Positions 53,101-61,325 of a DNA stretch of 64,000 nt are shown in pieces. Made by a program: the position numbers and the translations under genes. Position 1 is the stretch's first letter. Every line of letters begins with the position of its first letter. Source of the DNA: Uranotaenia lowii (taxonomy: Eukaryota; Arthropoda; Insecta; Diptera; Culicidae); assembly GCF_029784155.1 (NCBI RefSeq), contig NC_073692.1:271779327-271843326 (forward strand). The letters run 5' to 3'. Below the pieces are notes generated by a model, which ran no database searches, was not told the origin of the DNA, and saw only the letters and a list, made by a program, of their open reading frames with translations.

Positions 53101-53834
53101 CAGCTATTCACTGGGCTTTGAATAGTATCGCTACACGACCTATTGAACACTACTATATTATAACTGATAGTCTCAGCTCTGTTGAAGCAATCCGCTCTAT
53201 AAAACCAGGAAAATTCACGCCGTACTTCCTCGAAATGATACGAGATATATTGACCACTTTATCAAGACGTTGCTTTTCTATCACCTTTATCTGGGTCCCC
53301 TCACATTGCTCAATAGCAGGCAATGAGAGGGCAGATTCCCTTGCAAAAGTGGGTGCGATGGAAGGCAACATTTACCAGCGTGAAATCGTATTCAACGAAT
53401 TTTACTTCTTGGCTCGAAGAAACTCTCTTGTCAACTGGCAGCGTAGATGGGACGAGGATGAGTTGGGTCGGTGGTTCCACTCGATTATCCCAAAGGTAAG
53501 CCTTAAACCCTGGTTTAATAGATTGAACCTGACTCGGGATTTTATTCGTATATTTTCCCGTCTCATGTCCAATCATTATTCCATGAATGCGGTACTCTAT
53601 CGTTTAAATATTGCTGGCAGCAATTTATGCGGATGTGGTCTAGGTTACCATGACATCGAGCATATTGTTTGGTCGTGTGAGGACCACCTATTCGCCAGAG
53701 CGAACTTTATAGATTCCCTTCGGGCCCGAGGAAAACCACCCGACGTTCCAGTGAGGGATGTATTAGGTATGATGGACTTGGACTATATGTTCGAGATATA
53801 CCTTTTCCTAAAAGCTATCGATCTTCGACTATAA
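50145..53834 (+). CDS. I-group ORF2: AP endonuclease, reverse transcriptase, RNase H
   Basis: About 1229 residues. ATG at 50145 is chosen because it overlaps the ORF1 stop (50150-50152) by 8 nt, like the decayed copy; the frame is open for a few codons upstream but without an ATG. Endonuclease: LQWNCRS (~15), SETWLSS (~43), GDFNSHG (~140), GSDHLPI (~214). RT: YRPIAMLS (~501), FLDIKGAFDAVS (~571), GLPQGSCLSPLLYN (~627), LADDGVV (~659). RNase H: FTDGS (~949), AELAAIH (~990), TDSLSS (~1007), WVPSHCSIAGNERADS (~1050). A CGCG-HDIEHIVWSC zinc-like motif lies near 1161. All catalytic residues appear present, so it may be competent for target-primed reverse transcription. Confidence 0.95.
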   Translation: MANLRREVGDITVLQWNCRSLIPKLDSLNYLLHKTNCDIFALSETWLSSQSNISFHNFNIIRLDRDDSYGGVLLGINKCHSFYRIHLPLSGGIEAVACHTTIRGKDLCVVSLYWPQRVAVDRNHLEDLCSVLPEPRLILGDFNSHGTVWGEQIDDSRSTLIYDICDSFNLTVLNTGEKTRVPKPPARQSAIDLSLCSNSLSFDCQWKVVHDPNGSDHLPIEITITNGVSSSNTINMTYDLTRHIDWKKYSDTIKTAIDSMHVLPPLEEYHFLSCLIHDSAVDAQTKPIPESSIHRRPPNPWWDPQCSKLYKDKSTAFKEFRKHGTLVHFEAYVSLENQFKKLTKGKKKAYWRNFVSGLSRETSLSTLWKVARSMRNRSSTNESEEYSHRWIFKFARKVCPDSTPVQKIIRNVPPDRSDSGLDSSFSMVEFSLALLSCNNSAPGIDEIKFNLLKNLPDAAKFRLLNLFNQFFEHNIVPQDWRQVRVIAIQKPGKPASDPNSYRPIAMLSCIRKLMEKMILFRLDKWVETNGLLSDTQFGFRRGKGTNDCLALLSSEIQMAYAKREQMASVFLDIKGAFDAVSIEVLSDKLHSRGLPPLLNNILYSLLCEKHLNFAHGDFAVRRTSYMGLPQGSCLSPLLYNFYVSDIDSCLSEGCTLRQLADDGVVSVTGSTESHLHRPLQDTLDKLSSWALGLGIEFSPQKTEMVVFSKKRRPAQPKLQLLGRTITQSRSFKYLGVWFDSKCTWRAHIEYLKGKCQQRINFLRSITGTWWGAHPEDLIKLYRTTILSVMEYGSFCFQSAAKTHLIKLERIQYRCLRIALGCMPSTHNMSLEVLAGILPLKDRFNLLSLRFLIRCEVMNPLVIVNFERLLEQNVQTRFMSIYHILMSMQVNPSSYSPTRVCSPDYDHSSVQFDLSMQQEIRGIPDPHRPLLIPRIFEAKYRHVDADKMYFTDGSLIEETTGFGVFNEISSASHSLQSPCSVYVAELAAIHWALNSIATRPIEHYYIITDSLSSVEAIRSIKPGKFTPYFLEMIRDILTTLSRRCFSITFIWVPSHCSIAGNERADSLAKVGAMEGNIYQREIVFNEFYFLARRNSLVNWQRRWDEDELGRWFHSIIPKVSLKPWFNRLNLTRDFIRIFSRLMSNHYSMNAVLYRLNIAGSNLCGCGLGYHDIEHIVWSCEDHLFARANFIDSLRARGKPPDVPVRDVLGMMDLDYMFEIYLFLKAIDLRL

Positions 53835-54012
53835 TTCTCTTTATTTTCATATTTCCCTTTCTATCTTTCTTTTTCTTCAAAAAAAAAAAAAAAAGTGAAC
53901 TAGATCTAAGTACACAATTGTAATCAAACAAAACGAGTTTGGCTCCTTAAAGCCTAAAGGTATGAGCCGTTTCAAATAAATAATTTACAAAAAAAAAAAA
54001 ATCTATTGGATC

Positions 54013-54404
54013 AAATGTGGCGAAGATGGATTCGTGAATACCTGCCCACCTTAACCAGGAGGACCAAGTGGTTCAAAGACGTCAAGGCCATTCAAGAAGG
54101 AGATGTTGTGTTCATAGCTGACGAGAACGTTCGAAGTAGCTGGATTCGAGGAAGAGTCGTGCGTACGTTGGTGGCCAAGGATGGACGAATCAGGCAAGCA
54201 TTCGTCAAAACTTCGGACGGTATACTTCGACGACCGGTTACTAAGCTTGCTATCATAGATGTGCTACTCCATAGTAAACCTGGTCAACCGGAAACCCATC
54301 CAGACCAGTTTTACGAGGCGGGGAATGTTGCGGTCGGTGACGGGGCGGTTACGCCTCAGTGTACGGAATCTGACGAGACCTGCTGTCAGCGAATGCCAGA
54401 GTAA
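54013..54404 (+). CDS. BEL 2 Gag-Pol C-terminal part, separated by the nested element
   Basis: Continues the interrupted integrase frame (WRRWIREYLPTLTRRTKW; GDVVFIADENVR; WIRGRVVRTLVAKDGRIRQA), the DUF5641-like domain found at the end of BEL pol. The reading phase is the same as that of the 5' part. The frame ends at 54404 inside the 3' LTR. On its own it has no start and is unlikely to be expressed. Confidence 0.88.
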
Positions 54405-54955
54405 ACGAAATGAAATGACATTATGATAATCGAAGCTTAGGAAAAGTAAAACGGAAGTTAATTGTCAAACAGGAGTTAGAACAACGCGGTGTTTATATAC
54501 TTGGAAACTAGATAGTTTGTAAAAGTTCATTGGAGCCGTTTTCGGTTTCCTTTTGCAGTAACAAGTGTTGTGAGTTTATTTTTCAAACCATTTATTCACC
54601 TAATAATCCACAGTTTAGTTTTAGAGCTCGTATCAGATCGATAGATAGGATCAGCGAGAGTTAACAGAATTTAGATCTCTCCCTGAATCGTAAGTAGTTT
54701 TTGAATTCCCTAAAATGATTCATCTAACGTCTCCGATACCTTATAGCGTTTGCAGTCGATTATTCAGAAAAATTGAATATACTGTTCTAAGAGAGTTAAG
54801 TTTACCAAGATCACTATAATTGTGAGTATTAAGTACATACACCATATGAGCAGCTCTTTTCTTATACCAACAATTAATTTTAGCTTTTAAGCATCATCGC
54901 AAATAAACATAAGGATTGCTACAGAACGGTGACTTGAATTACTCTCTGACGAACA
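54326..54955 (+). repeat. BEL 2 3' LTR
   Basis: 630 bp, same length as 41401-42030 and identical where compared by eye. Confidence 0.93.
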
Positions 54956-54960
54956 TACGC

Positions 54961-55045
54961 TGAACCAGCTTTAACTCCGAACCTCAGAACTGCCGAAAGA
55001 CGGAACAGTCGAAGAACAGTGGTGTGGAATCAAGAATGCCTATAC
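54961..55045 (+). pseudogene. RTE remnant, right half
   Basis: Continues the remnant at 41013-41395: SELPKDGTVEEQWCGIKNAY is readable, a linker region found between endonuclease and RT in RTE ORF2. It ends abruptly near 55045. Confidence 0.7.
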
Positions 55046-55190
55046 TACGACAGAGCGTAGATGATAATCCATGGGGCCAAGCCTATAGAGTTGCATTGGC
55101 GAGATTCGGTGGCTCAAGGTCGCCGACCGAAAAGTCTCCGGAAAAACTGAGAGAGATCGTTGCACATCTTTTCCCGCAGCATGGAATCGC
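55046..55190 (+). pseudogene. R1/LOA-type ORF2 fragment
   Basis: Encodes VDDNPWGQAYRVALARFGG and SPEKLREIVAHLFPQH, typical of the segment just before the RT of R1/LOA-group ORF2. About 48 residues, with no start or stop of its own. It may come from the same kind of element as the left-edge ORF1. Confidence 0.7.
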
Positions 55191-55739
55191 TAGGATTGTA
55201 GGCGGGTTATCGTTAACTAGCATCGTGAGATCGTCCAAGTTGTTGTAAAAGCCGTTCTTATTCCATTGTAGAGCTATCCGTTGTCCTGTGTGAGGTGGTA
55301 CGGGTACAAGTGGTAAAACTTCTGGCTGCTCGGTGTGAGCCCTATCGGGTTCAATTTCGTCATGCCTTATATCATGGCACAAGGAAGACGAAGGTGTACA
55401 GCTATTATGTTGATCGCGGATAGAATCCACACGCGGGTTATAGCGGGTGGCCTTGACCGCTGGTTTGGGGACTTTTGATGGATGTTGTGAAACGATTCGA
55501 GAAAATTCTGTAGGAGAGCTTTCGCTTGCTGTATGTCTGCGGCGTTGCATGTCTGTAGGGTATGGTTCTTGGTGTTGTTGCTTGATTGATGATATTGCCA
55601 TTTTCGTTTTCAAATTTCGTAGCGTGGTCGTGTTGACGTTGACATCATGGAAGGTTTGACTTTTATCTGCCATTAGAGCACCTGTATCCGTGGTCCAAAC
55701 AGCCGGTTTAGACCCAAATTCCGACCCGAGCAACCGCAC
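55191..55739 (-). pseudogene. Non-LTR ORF1 end / ORF2 start fragment
   Basis: The minus strand encodes a Pro/His/Ser-rich stretch, then GQRIALQWNKNGFYNNLDDL and VNDNPPTILAIP, which is the start of an AP endonuclease domain (QWN-NGF-NN type, Jockey-like). The endonuclease is cut off at about 55191 where R1/LOA sequence on the other strand begins. Confidence 0.65.
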
Positions 55740-55959
55740 TGGTGATCCATTATACCAGTATCAACTAAACTTTTTTTAGAGCTGGTATAAGGATTGATCC
55801 AAAACTGATGAGATTTGGATCCAATTTGACGCAGTTCTGAACCGTTTGACAGTTAATGGAACACGAGTGCAGTTGCCAGTTTTTTCATTGGATCGGATGT
55901 AATTTCTTTGGTTCAATTCTTGTATAAATTAGACCCAAGAATAGACCACGAACACAGAT
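55740..55959. other. Possible short insertion in the Jockey-like fragment
   Basis: AT-richer stretch with several gatcc/ttggatcc motifs lying between two same-strand pieces of the Jockey-like element. No clear inverted ends or duplication found. Confidence 0.35.
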
Positions 55960-56082
55960 GCTCTTATAGTTCCATGGGGGGGGGGGGGAGTCCTCCTCCA
56001 CAGCATTTCTTCGTTTGGTGATTTTTCCATGATTGATCGATTTCTCGATATTAGGAGGTGTCAGCGTCCTTTTTTGACTCAT
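55960..56082 (-). pseudogene. Jockey-like ORF1 N-terminal fragment
   Basis: MSQKRTLTPPNIEKS and KITKRRNAVEEDSPPPPW on the minus strand, with a 13-base C-run coding the prolines (G13 at 55976-55988 on plus). Probably the N-terminal part of the same element as 55191-55739; not proven. Confidence 0.45.
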
Positions 56083-56189
56083 ATTTCTCGTTGATGGTTG
56101 TGATTTATTGCTAGGGTTGCTGTCCTTTCGAGATAAGCGAGCAGGTTCATTTCTAGAGTGGTTAATGCTGGATGATTTGCTAGGGGATC

Positions 56190-56600
56190 CCGAGCAGACT
56201 TTTATGGCAAAATTATAGCAAATTTTGCTATCACGCCCTGAGAGCCGAATTTGCTCTCATTTTGCTTGACATAAGGTGGTACACAGCAAAAATGAGAGCG
56301 AAGATTTTCATACTTGGTTAGCAAAGTGATGCCTAATTTTGCTAAAACTGAGACCTTAATTACACCTCATTTTCTGAGAGCTTGGAAAGCACAATGATGC
56401 CAATATAAGACATCACATAATTTTGCCTGACAGTAACATTTGGTATCATTTTGCTTTCAAAATAAAAAAAAATACTGCTGAAGCGAGGTAAAATTTTGAT
56501 ATCCCTGTTAAAAATTGCGCTTTAACTTTTGCTGTGATCTACCTTAAGTCAACCGAAATGAGAACCAATTTGCTTATCAAAGCGTGATTTCAATATTCAA
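56190..56600. repeat. MITE-like inverted repeat
   Basis: Left block around 56248-56292 (ctctcattttgcttgacata, ggtacacagcaaaa) is inverted at 56525-56575 (cttttgctgtgatctacctt). Repeated tttgct motifs fill the interior. Exact ends and duplication not resolved. Confidence 0.55.
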
Positions 56601-57424
56601 TCTTATTGTGCTTAACAGTTTTTTACGATTATCCAGAGTCGCCTTCAGTTATGCAACGTGAAAGCAAACTTACAGCGATCCGGACCAGATCATTGACGAA
56701 TTCGATAGAGACAACGCAAGTTTTTTTTTACACGAGTAATCTGAAAAAAAAAAGTATTATTATCATCAGTACTCATCAATAAAATTTCGAGGTCGGTTTA
56801 AGCAAAATTTAGCTCAAATTTGAAATTGTCTTTTATGAAAATGCTAGCAATTAGCAAACAACAATTTCTATGTTCATAACATGAGATGGCATTATCAGAA
56901 TTAGATGAATAAGAAGAAAGAATGTCTCACAAACAAAATTTAGCCAAATTTCTGATTTCGGATTCTCTACTACTACAAAAAAGTATGAGCATAAAATTGT
57001 AATTTGTTAAACCAGTTCTATTTCATTTTTTGTAAAAACTGGGGATTTTTCGTAAATGAGATCTGGGGAATAGGGAATGGTCGCCTGGAATGGTTCAATA
57101 AAATTTAGAAATTGTTATGGCATAATTATCACGAAACCGATGATTTATGCTCTTGTAGCCCTTTGACAGTGTATTATAAATATATTATTGATAATTATTT
57201 AAATAAAAACATTTAAAATAATTTTAGCTCTACATGATGAACCAGAGAATTTTAAAAATTAAAGAAATTTTAAAAAATCGTATTGCAACTAAATTGTCGA
57301 AAAAAGTGAAATTTTCACATTACATGTATTTTTCCTATTGTTAAAACAAATTTAAGCGAAAATTTAAGAAAGAGCGTTCGATTGCTCTCGACATAAACAT
57401 AACAAACAATTTGATTGTATACAT
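56601..57424. other. AT-rich intergenic, nothing recognised
   Basis: No ORF with recognisable domain and no element termini seen. Confidence 0.5.
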
Positions 57425-57426
57425 TA

Positions 57427-58048
57427 AGGCGTTACAGTGTAAGGAACATTTCAATATATTGCCAATATTGCCATCACCGAGAAGCATTCATAGAAGTACA
57501 TGTGCTTGACCCACACACTTATCGTACATATAACTAAAAGGAGTGATATCCAACCAAAACTCCATGTGAAAATTTAAGTAGTTTGAAAATACGTAACAGT
57601 TTTTTTCATAACACCAAATCATGATTGGTAGAAAAGTAAACTGAAAATCAATCAAATAAAAGTAATTCTTCTCTAACAATCAAGAACAACGTCAACCCGA
57701 GCCACTAGGTTCAATCTAGTACAAAGAGTAAAACTAGCTTAAAGGCGAGTTGGACCATATTGGTCTTAGCCGTCCCATTGCGGACAAGCAAAGAAAAAAA
57801 AAAGCTTGAATGAGGTTGATAAGCTTGGTTAACATTTTGATGCTTGTCCCGTGAAAGCTGTGCCTTTACTCGTTGGTAAATTTGAATAGCGAACAAAAAC
57901 ACTGCGTATGATAAGCAACCTTAGAATAACTTACTATAATAAAACCCGTTTGAACAGTAGGGCTCCTATAAATAAGACGTCATAATGTGTAATTCATGTC
58001 AATATACTATCAAATATACATTGACATGTTCCACACACCGTAACGCCG
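57427..58048. mobile_element. MITE with GGCGTTAC ends and TA flank, ~622 bp
   Basis: Left end aggcgttacagtgtaaggaa and right end complement cggcgttacggtgtgtggaa, followed by more paired sequence (catttcaatatat / catgtcaatgtat). TA dinucleotides flank both ends (57425-57426 and 58049-58050), as in Tc1/mariner-type MITEs. The short minus ORFs inside have no domain. Confidence 0.7.
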
Positions 58049-58424
58049 TAATTTATATAATTCCACTTATCAAGTGCTGCTTTTAAGCCTATCTTTTTGT
58101 GATTCCTGACACGAAGTCTGTACAAAAATCTTCCTTAAATGATAAGTGACTAGTTGAAAGGCTCCAAACACCTTGTTGAGGTTGAGAAAAGCAGCCTTAT
58201 ATCGATTAGGTTAAAACTACCGGTAAGATGATAAGCGTCAGCCTATCAAAATGTTATTACTGAAGTGGGATGTGGAAATATAATTTTTTTACGTTTAACA
58301 ACAGACATATTGGACCTATCAGAAGGTAGATTTTCACTTACCGCTTCTTCCCGGATTGAAAAAAAAACTACTGATCCAACTTGTGGCGTGCCTGTTAGTG
58401 GCCAGCTCAAAACAGCTAAAAATC

Positions 58425-58917
58425 CAACAAGACCATGACTGCTTCTGGAATGATTGCCGGAAGTTCCTTGTTTAGCGCGTCTTGCAAATCCGGATAAGTT
58501 GCAATTTGTGAGGGACGAATATTTTTTTTCCTGATTCTACGTCTTCTCATGAAACGTAAGCTCCTTATTGCCGATGTAATTCTGGAAGATAATTGAATGT
58601 TGTCATCACTGGACCAGGAGGTTAATGTAGACTAATCTTACCGCGCTGTACCCGGTTGGCATCCAAATAGTATAACCCGCATGTAGCAACCTGCAAGCAT
58701 TATGTTGCAAATTCTGCACTATGGCCTCGGCTTCTACCTTCTGGTCGACGTATTGGTCACTAACGGTATTATATTTTAATTGAAACTCGTACACTTTTTG
58801 ACGCACAGCCTTAGTAAAAGTGAAATTGATGCACAGATCCAAGGAATATTTAAAGGAGGTAGTGCCGAGGCAGCCTTGCTTTAGTATTAGTACCGCCTGT
58901 GACGTCACTGTTGCCAA
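58425..58917 (-). pseudogene. Unrecognised coding-like segment, possibly two exons or frameshifted
   Basis: Minus strand from ATG 58917 gives a 103-codon frame (MATVTSQAVL...). A possible donor gtaag lies at 58641 and an acceptor ttccag 60 bp further on, the normal size of a small insect intron, but splicing there leads to a stop after 14 codons. In another frame about 70 codons are open (LTSWSSDDNIQLSS; RFMRRRRIRKKNIRPS; YPDLQDALNKELPAII) ending near 58427, with a strongly protein-like composition. No family recognised. It may be a decayed gene or transposase piece. Confidence 0.35.
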
Positions 58918-58920
58918 TAA
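58853..58920 (+). repeat. Inverted homologous segment, copy 1
   Basis: Related in inverted orientation to 59598-59660: ggtagtgccgag and gtgacgtcactgttgccaa occur in both. In one strand both read GS-AE (KGGSAEAAL here; KEGSAESHIG in the partner). Confidence 0.6.
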
Positions 58921-59597
58921 TCTGTGAATTTATATGGAAATTTTTCCTTTTTTATTAGCAATTACAAAAATTTGAAGATTTTTTCAACTTTGAAGGGACA
59001 CAATTCTAGAAATATTATTGTTCTTCAAGACTGATACTAAAAAAGTTGAATGTAGTAGTTGTTTTGCTTTAATTCAGACGATTGAAGTTGCTGAGGTATC
59101 CTAACTCAAATTGACAAAACTTGATAATTAGTTCAAAATTTTGCTTATAAATGTTGAAATCAGTTAGGTTTGAATCGTTGATAAAATAAAATAACCGAAA
59201 ATAGTATTTTTTCGAATCCAACCACAATCTTTTATTTGAATTTAGTAAACTAAAGTTGCAATGGTTTTATTGGGGTTAATTGTTCTAAATTAGAAATTCA
59301 TATGGTACACCATGTTAGATTCAAATCATGACGATGAGGTGCACTGCCATAAACTACCTATCAGACCTTTTGAAATGGGAAAATTATTATTTTTGCTCGT
59401 TTCACATAGAGCATGACTGTGCATTCAATAACAAATTCAAGAATTATACACACTGCAGTCTATTAAACACAAAAAAACCTCATAGCACAATCAACTAGTA
59501 ACCTTACAACATAATCCGAATCAAATTGGATTTTAATTTAGTTCTTTAATGTGTTTAACTTTGAAATTTTGGGTTCTACCAGTATAAACCTTCGACA

Positions 59598-59800
59598 GCT
59601 TGGCAACAGTGACGTCACGAAAAAAATCCAATATGGCTCTCGGCACTACCTTCTTTCAATATTCCTTGGCACAGATCATCAAATTTTTGCTTGTTTTCTT
59701 TTCTGTTGACAGCTGTTGACCGACTCGCAGTTGGATCAGTGACATCAAACATATGTCTAGCGGTACGTTCATATTGTTTTGAAACAGACAAAAATCTCAC
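59598..59800 (-). repeat. Inverted homologous segment, copy 2, with short ORF
   Basis: Minus ORF 59800-59615 (61 codons; KFDDLCQGILKEGSAES near its end) overlaps the block homologous to 58853-58920. Family not recognised; the short ORF may be a gene scrap. Confidence 0.45.
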
Positions 59801-60551
59801 GTTTTATTGAATGCTTTGTACCGTGAATATATGAAATTCATTTTAAAATCTAAATTATCAAATGTATCTCTATGACGTGCAAAAATACACAAAATAAGTG
59901 GTCGAGATGCGACCAAACCGAACTGTGCTCCATCAGCATTATTTTCAAGGCACTTGAACTTTATGTGCAAATATTTTCATGTAGACGAAATCTTTGGTGT
60001 TTATCTAGACTCGATTTTTGATAATCGAAGGAAAGCATTTCAGTCAACCATTTTCGATCTAAACTATCAATTACACGAGATCCAATTTCTGTTGTTTCAA
60101 AATTTCCTCATGACACTCAGTTCGGTCTGATCGAAGCCCGGCCAAGTATCTATTGTACGTTTTGGTGATCAAGAAGTTACTTCAAAAGACTATAAACGTT
60201 TAGTTAACAGAAGTATTGGATAAATTCTTATCTTCTTCCTAGATGTTAAATTTTGGTTCACGGCCAATTTTAATTCAGTTTATAAAGTCTAGGTCGTCTA
60301 AAAAGTTTTATTTATTTAAGATTAAAATTAGTTTTATTAATAATTTTGTGCGAAAATTTATGATTAATGTTCTAATTGTAAAAAAAATGCTAAGGTCAGA
60401 AGCTCTAATTTTCGTGATATTGAAATTGTTCATGCATCCGAAAAAGTATTTTGAATAATCCAGCAATTTCGAATCAAAATGCACTGGATGCTTTATTGAA
60501 CGATTTTATATGCGCTTTTATCTTGTACGATTTTCTCGAAATAATGACGAT
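59801..60551. other. AT-rich intergenic
   Basis: Nothing recognised; the 71-codon ORF at 60243 is Lys/Ile/Phe-rich, expected from AT-rich DNA. Confidence 0.5.
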
Positions 60552-60641
60552 ATTAAAACATGCAAAAAACAAGTCTAGACATTTAAAGATTTGAAGATTA
60601 AAACATGCAAAAAACAAGTCTAGACATTTAAAGATTTGAAA
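60552..60641 (+). repeat. 45-bp tandem duplication
   Basis: Two adjacent copies (60552-60596, 60597-60641) of a unit starting attaaaacatgcaaaaaaca and ending catttaaagatttgaag; the copies are identical up to the last bases. Confidence 0.9.
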
Positions 60642-60999
60642 GGTATTCCAAATTAGAATAAAATTTATTCAAATTGTTAAACAATACAAAAATTTTAAAA
60701 ATTGATACTGTAGATTTAATTTAGGAAAGAAAACCTAATATGTGAATTTACATTCAATGCTTTTGAATGAACAATATAATGTATTTGACTTATTCAGTTT
60801 TTTTTTCTTGGAGTGTTATGTTTGGTGAAAAATCACTTCAGGTCAAAAGTGATAGGTTTGTTAGGAATCGTTTGAAAAAAAAATCATGATGATGTCTTTG
60901 TTATTCTTTTTAAATCCAATAAATCCTAATGATACTTAGTTCAATTATCGTGTAATTTCAATAACAAATTATCCTTTCATTTTGCTCTCTAGTTTGAGT

Positions 61000-61325
61000 T
61001 TTAACCGATACAAACGACAATTTTGAGGAAGAAGATGATAAAACACTCGACGCCATACCGTGAAGCCAGCCGGTTGATATAGTGGAAGCGGGAAGTTTTT
61101 TTTTCCATTAAAACGACGCGGATTAAAAAATATAAAGTTTTCGGATTTCTCAGTACAAATGAAGTGGCAGAGCCAGAAATAGCTTTTTAAAAGAAAATAA
61201 AGAGTAGAGATAGATAAAAGTGAAGTGTTGGAGAAAGGAAAAGGAAGGAATTTGCGGAGAATAATAGATTAGGCGAAGGTAAGCGAAAGTGAGGTTAGAA
61301 GCGTAATTACGTATGACCAAACAAA
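61000..61325 (+). other. Likely 5' region of the A-rich non-LTR element
   Basis: A mixed-composition stretch directly upstream of ORF1. The true 5' end and target duplication cannot be set because the 3' end is outside the window. Confidence 0.4.

Larger units (their letters stand above)
48254..54000 (+). mobile_element. Intact full-length I-group non-LTR retrotransposon (5747 bp)
   Basis: Flanked by the 12-bp duplication atctattggatc (48242-48253 and 54001-54012), with the characteristic 5' start CATTCGTCTCG and a 3' poly(A) at 53989-54000. ORF1 and ORF2 are both open. It lies in the integrase C-terminal coding of BEL 2. Same family as 31248-38722. Confidence 0.95.
41401..54955 (+). mobile_element. 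BEL/Pao LTR retrotransposon 2, with nested non-LTR element
   Basis: Two 630-bp LTRs (TGTTGCGG...GAACA) with no difference noticed, and the 5-bp duplication tacgc at 41396-41400 and 54956-54960. Without the nested element and its 12-bp duplication it is 7796 bp. A single Gag-Pol frame fills it and is broken only by the nested insertion. Confidence 0.95.
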
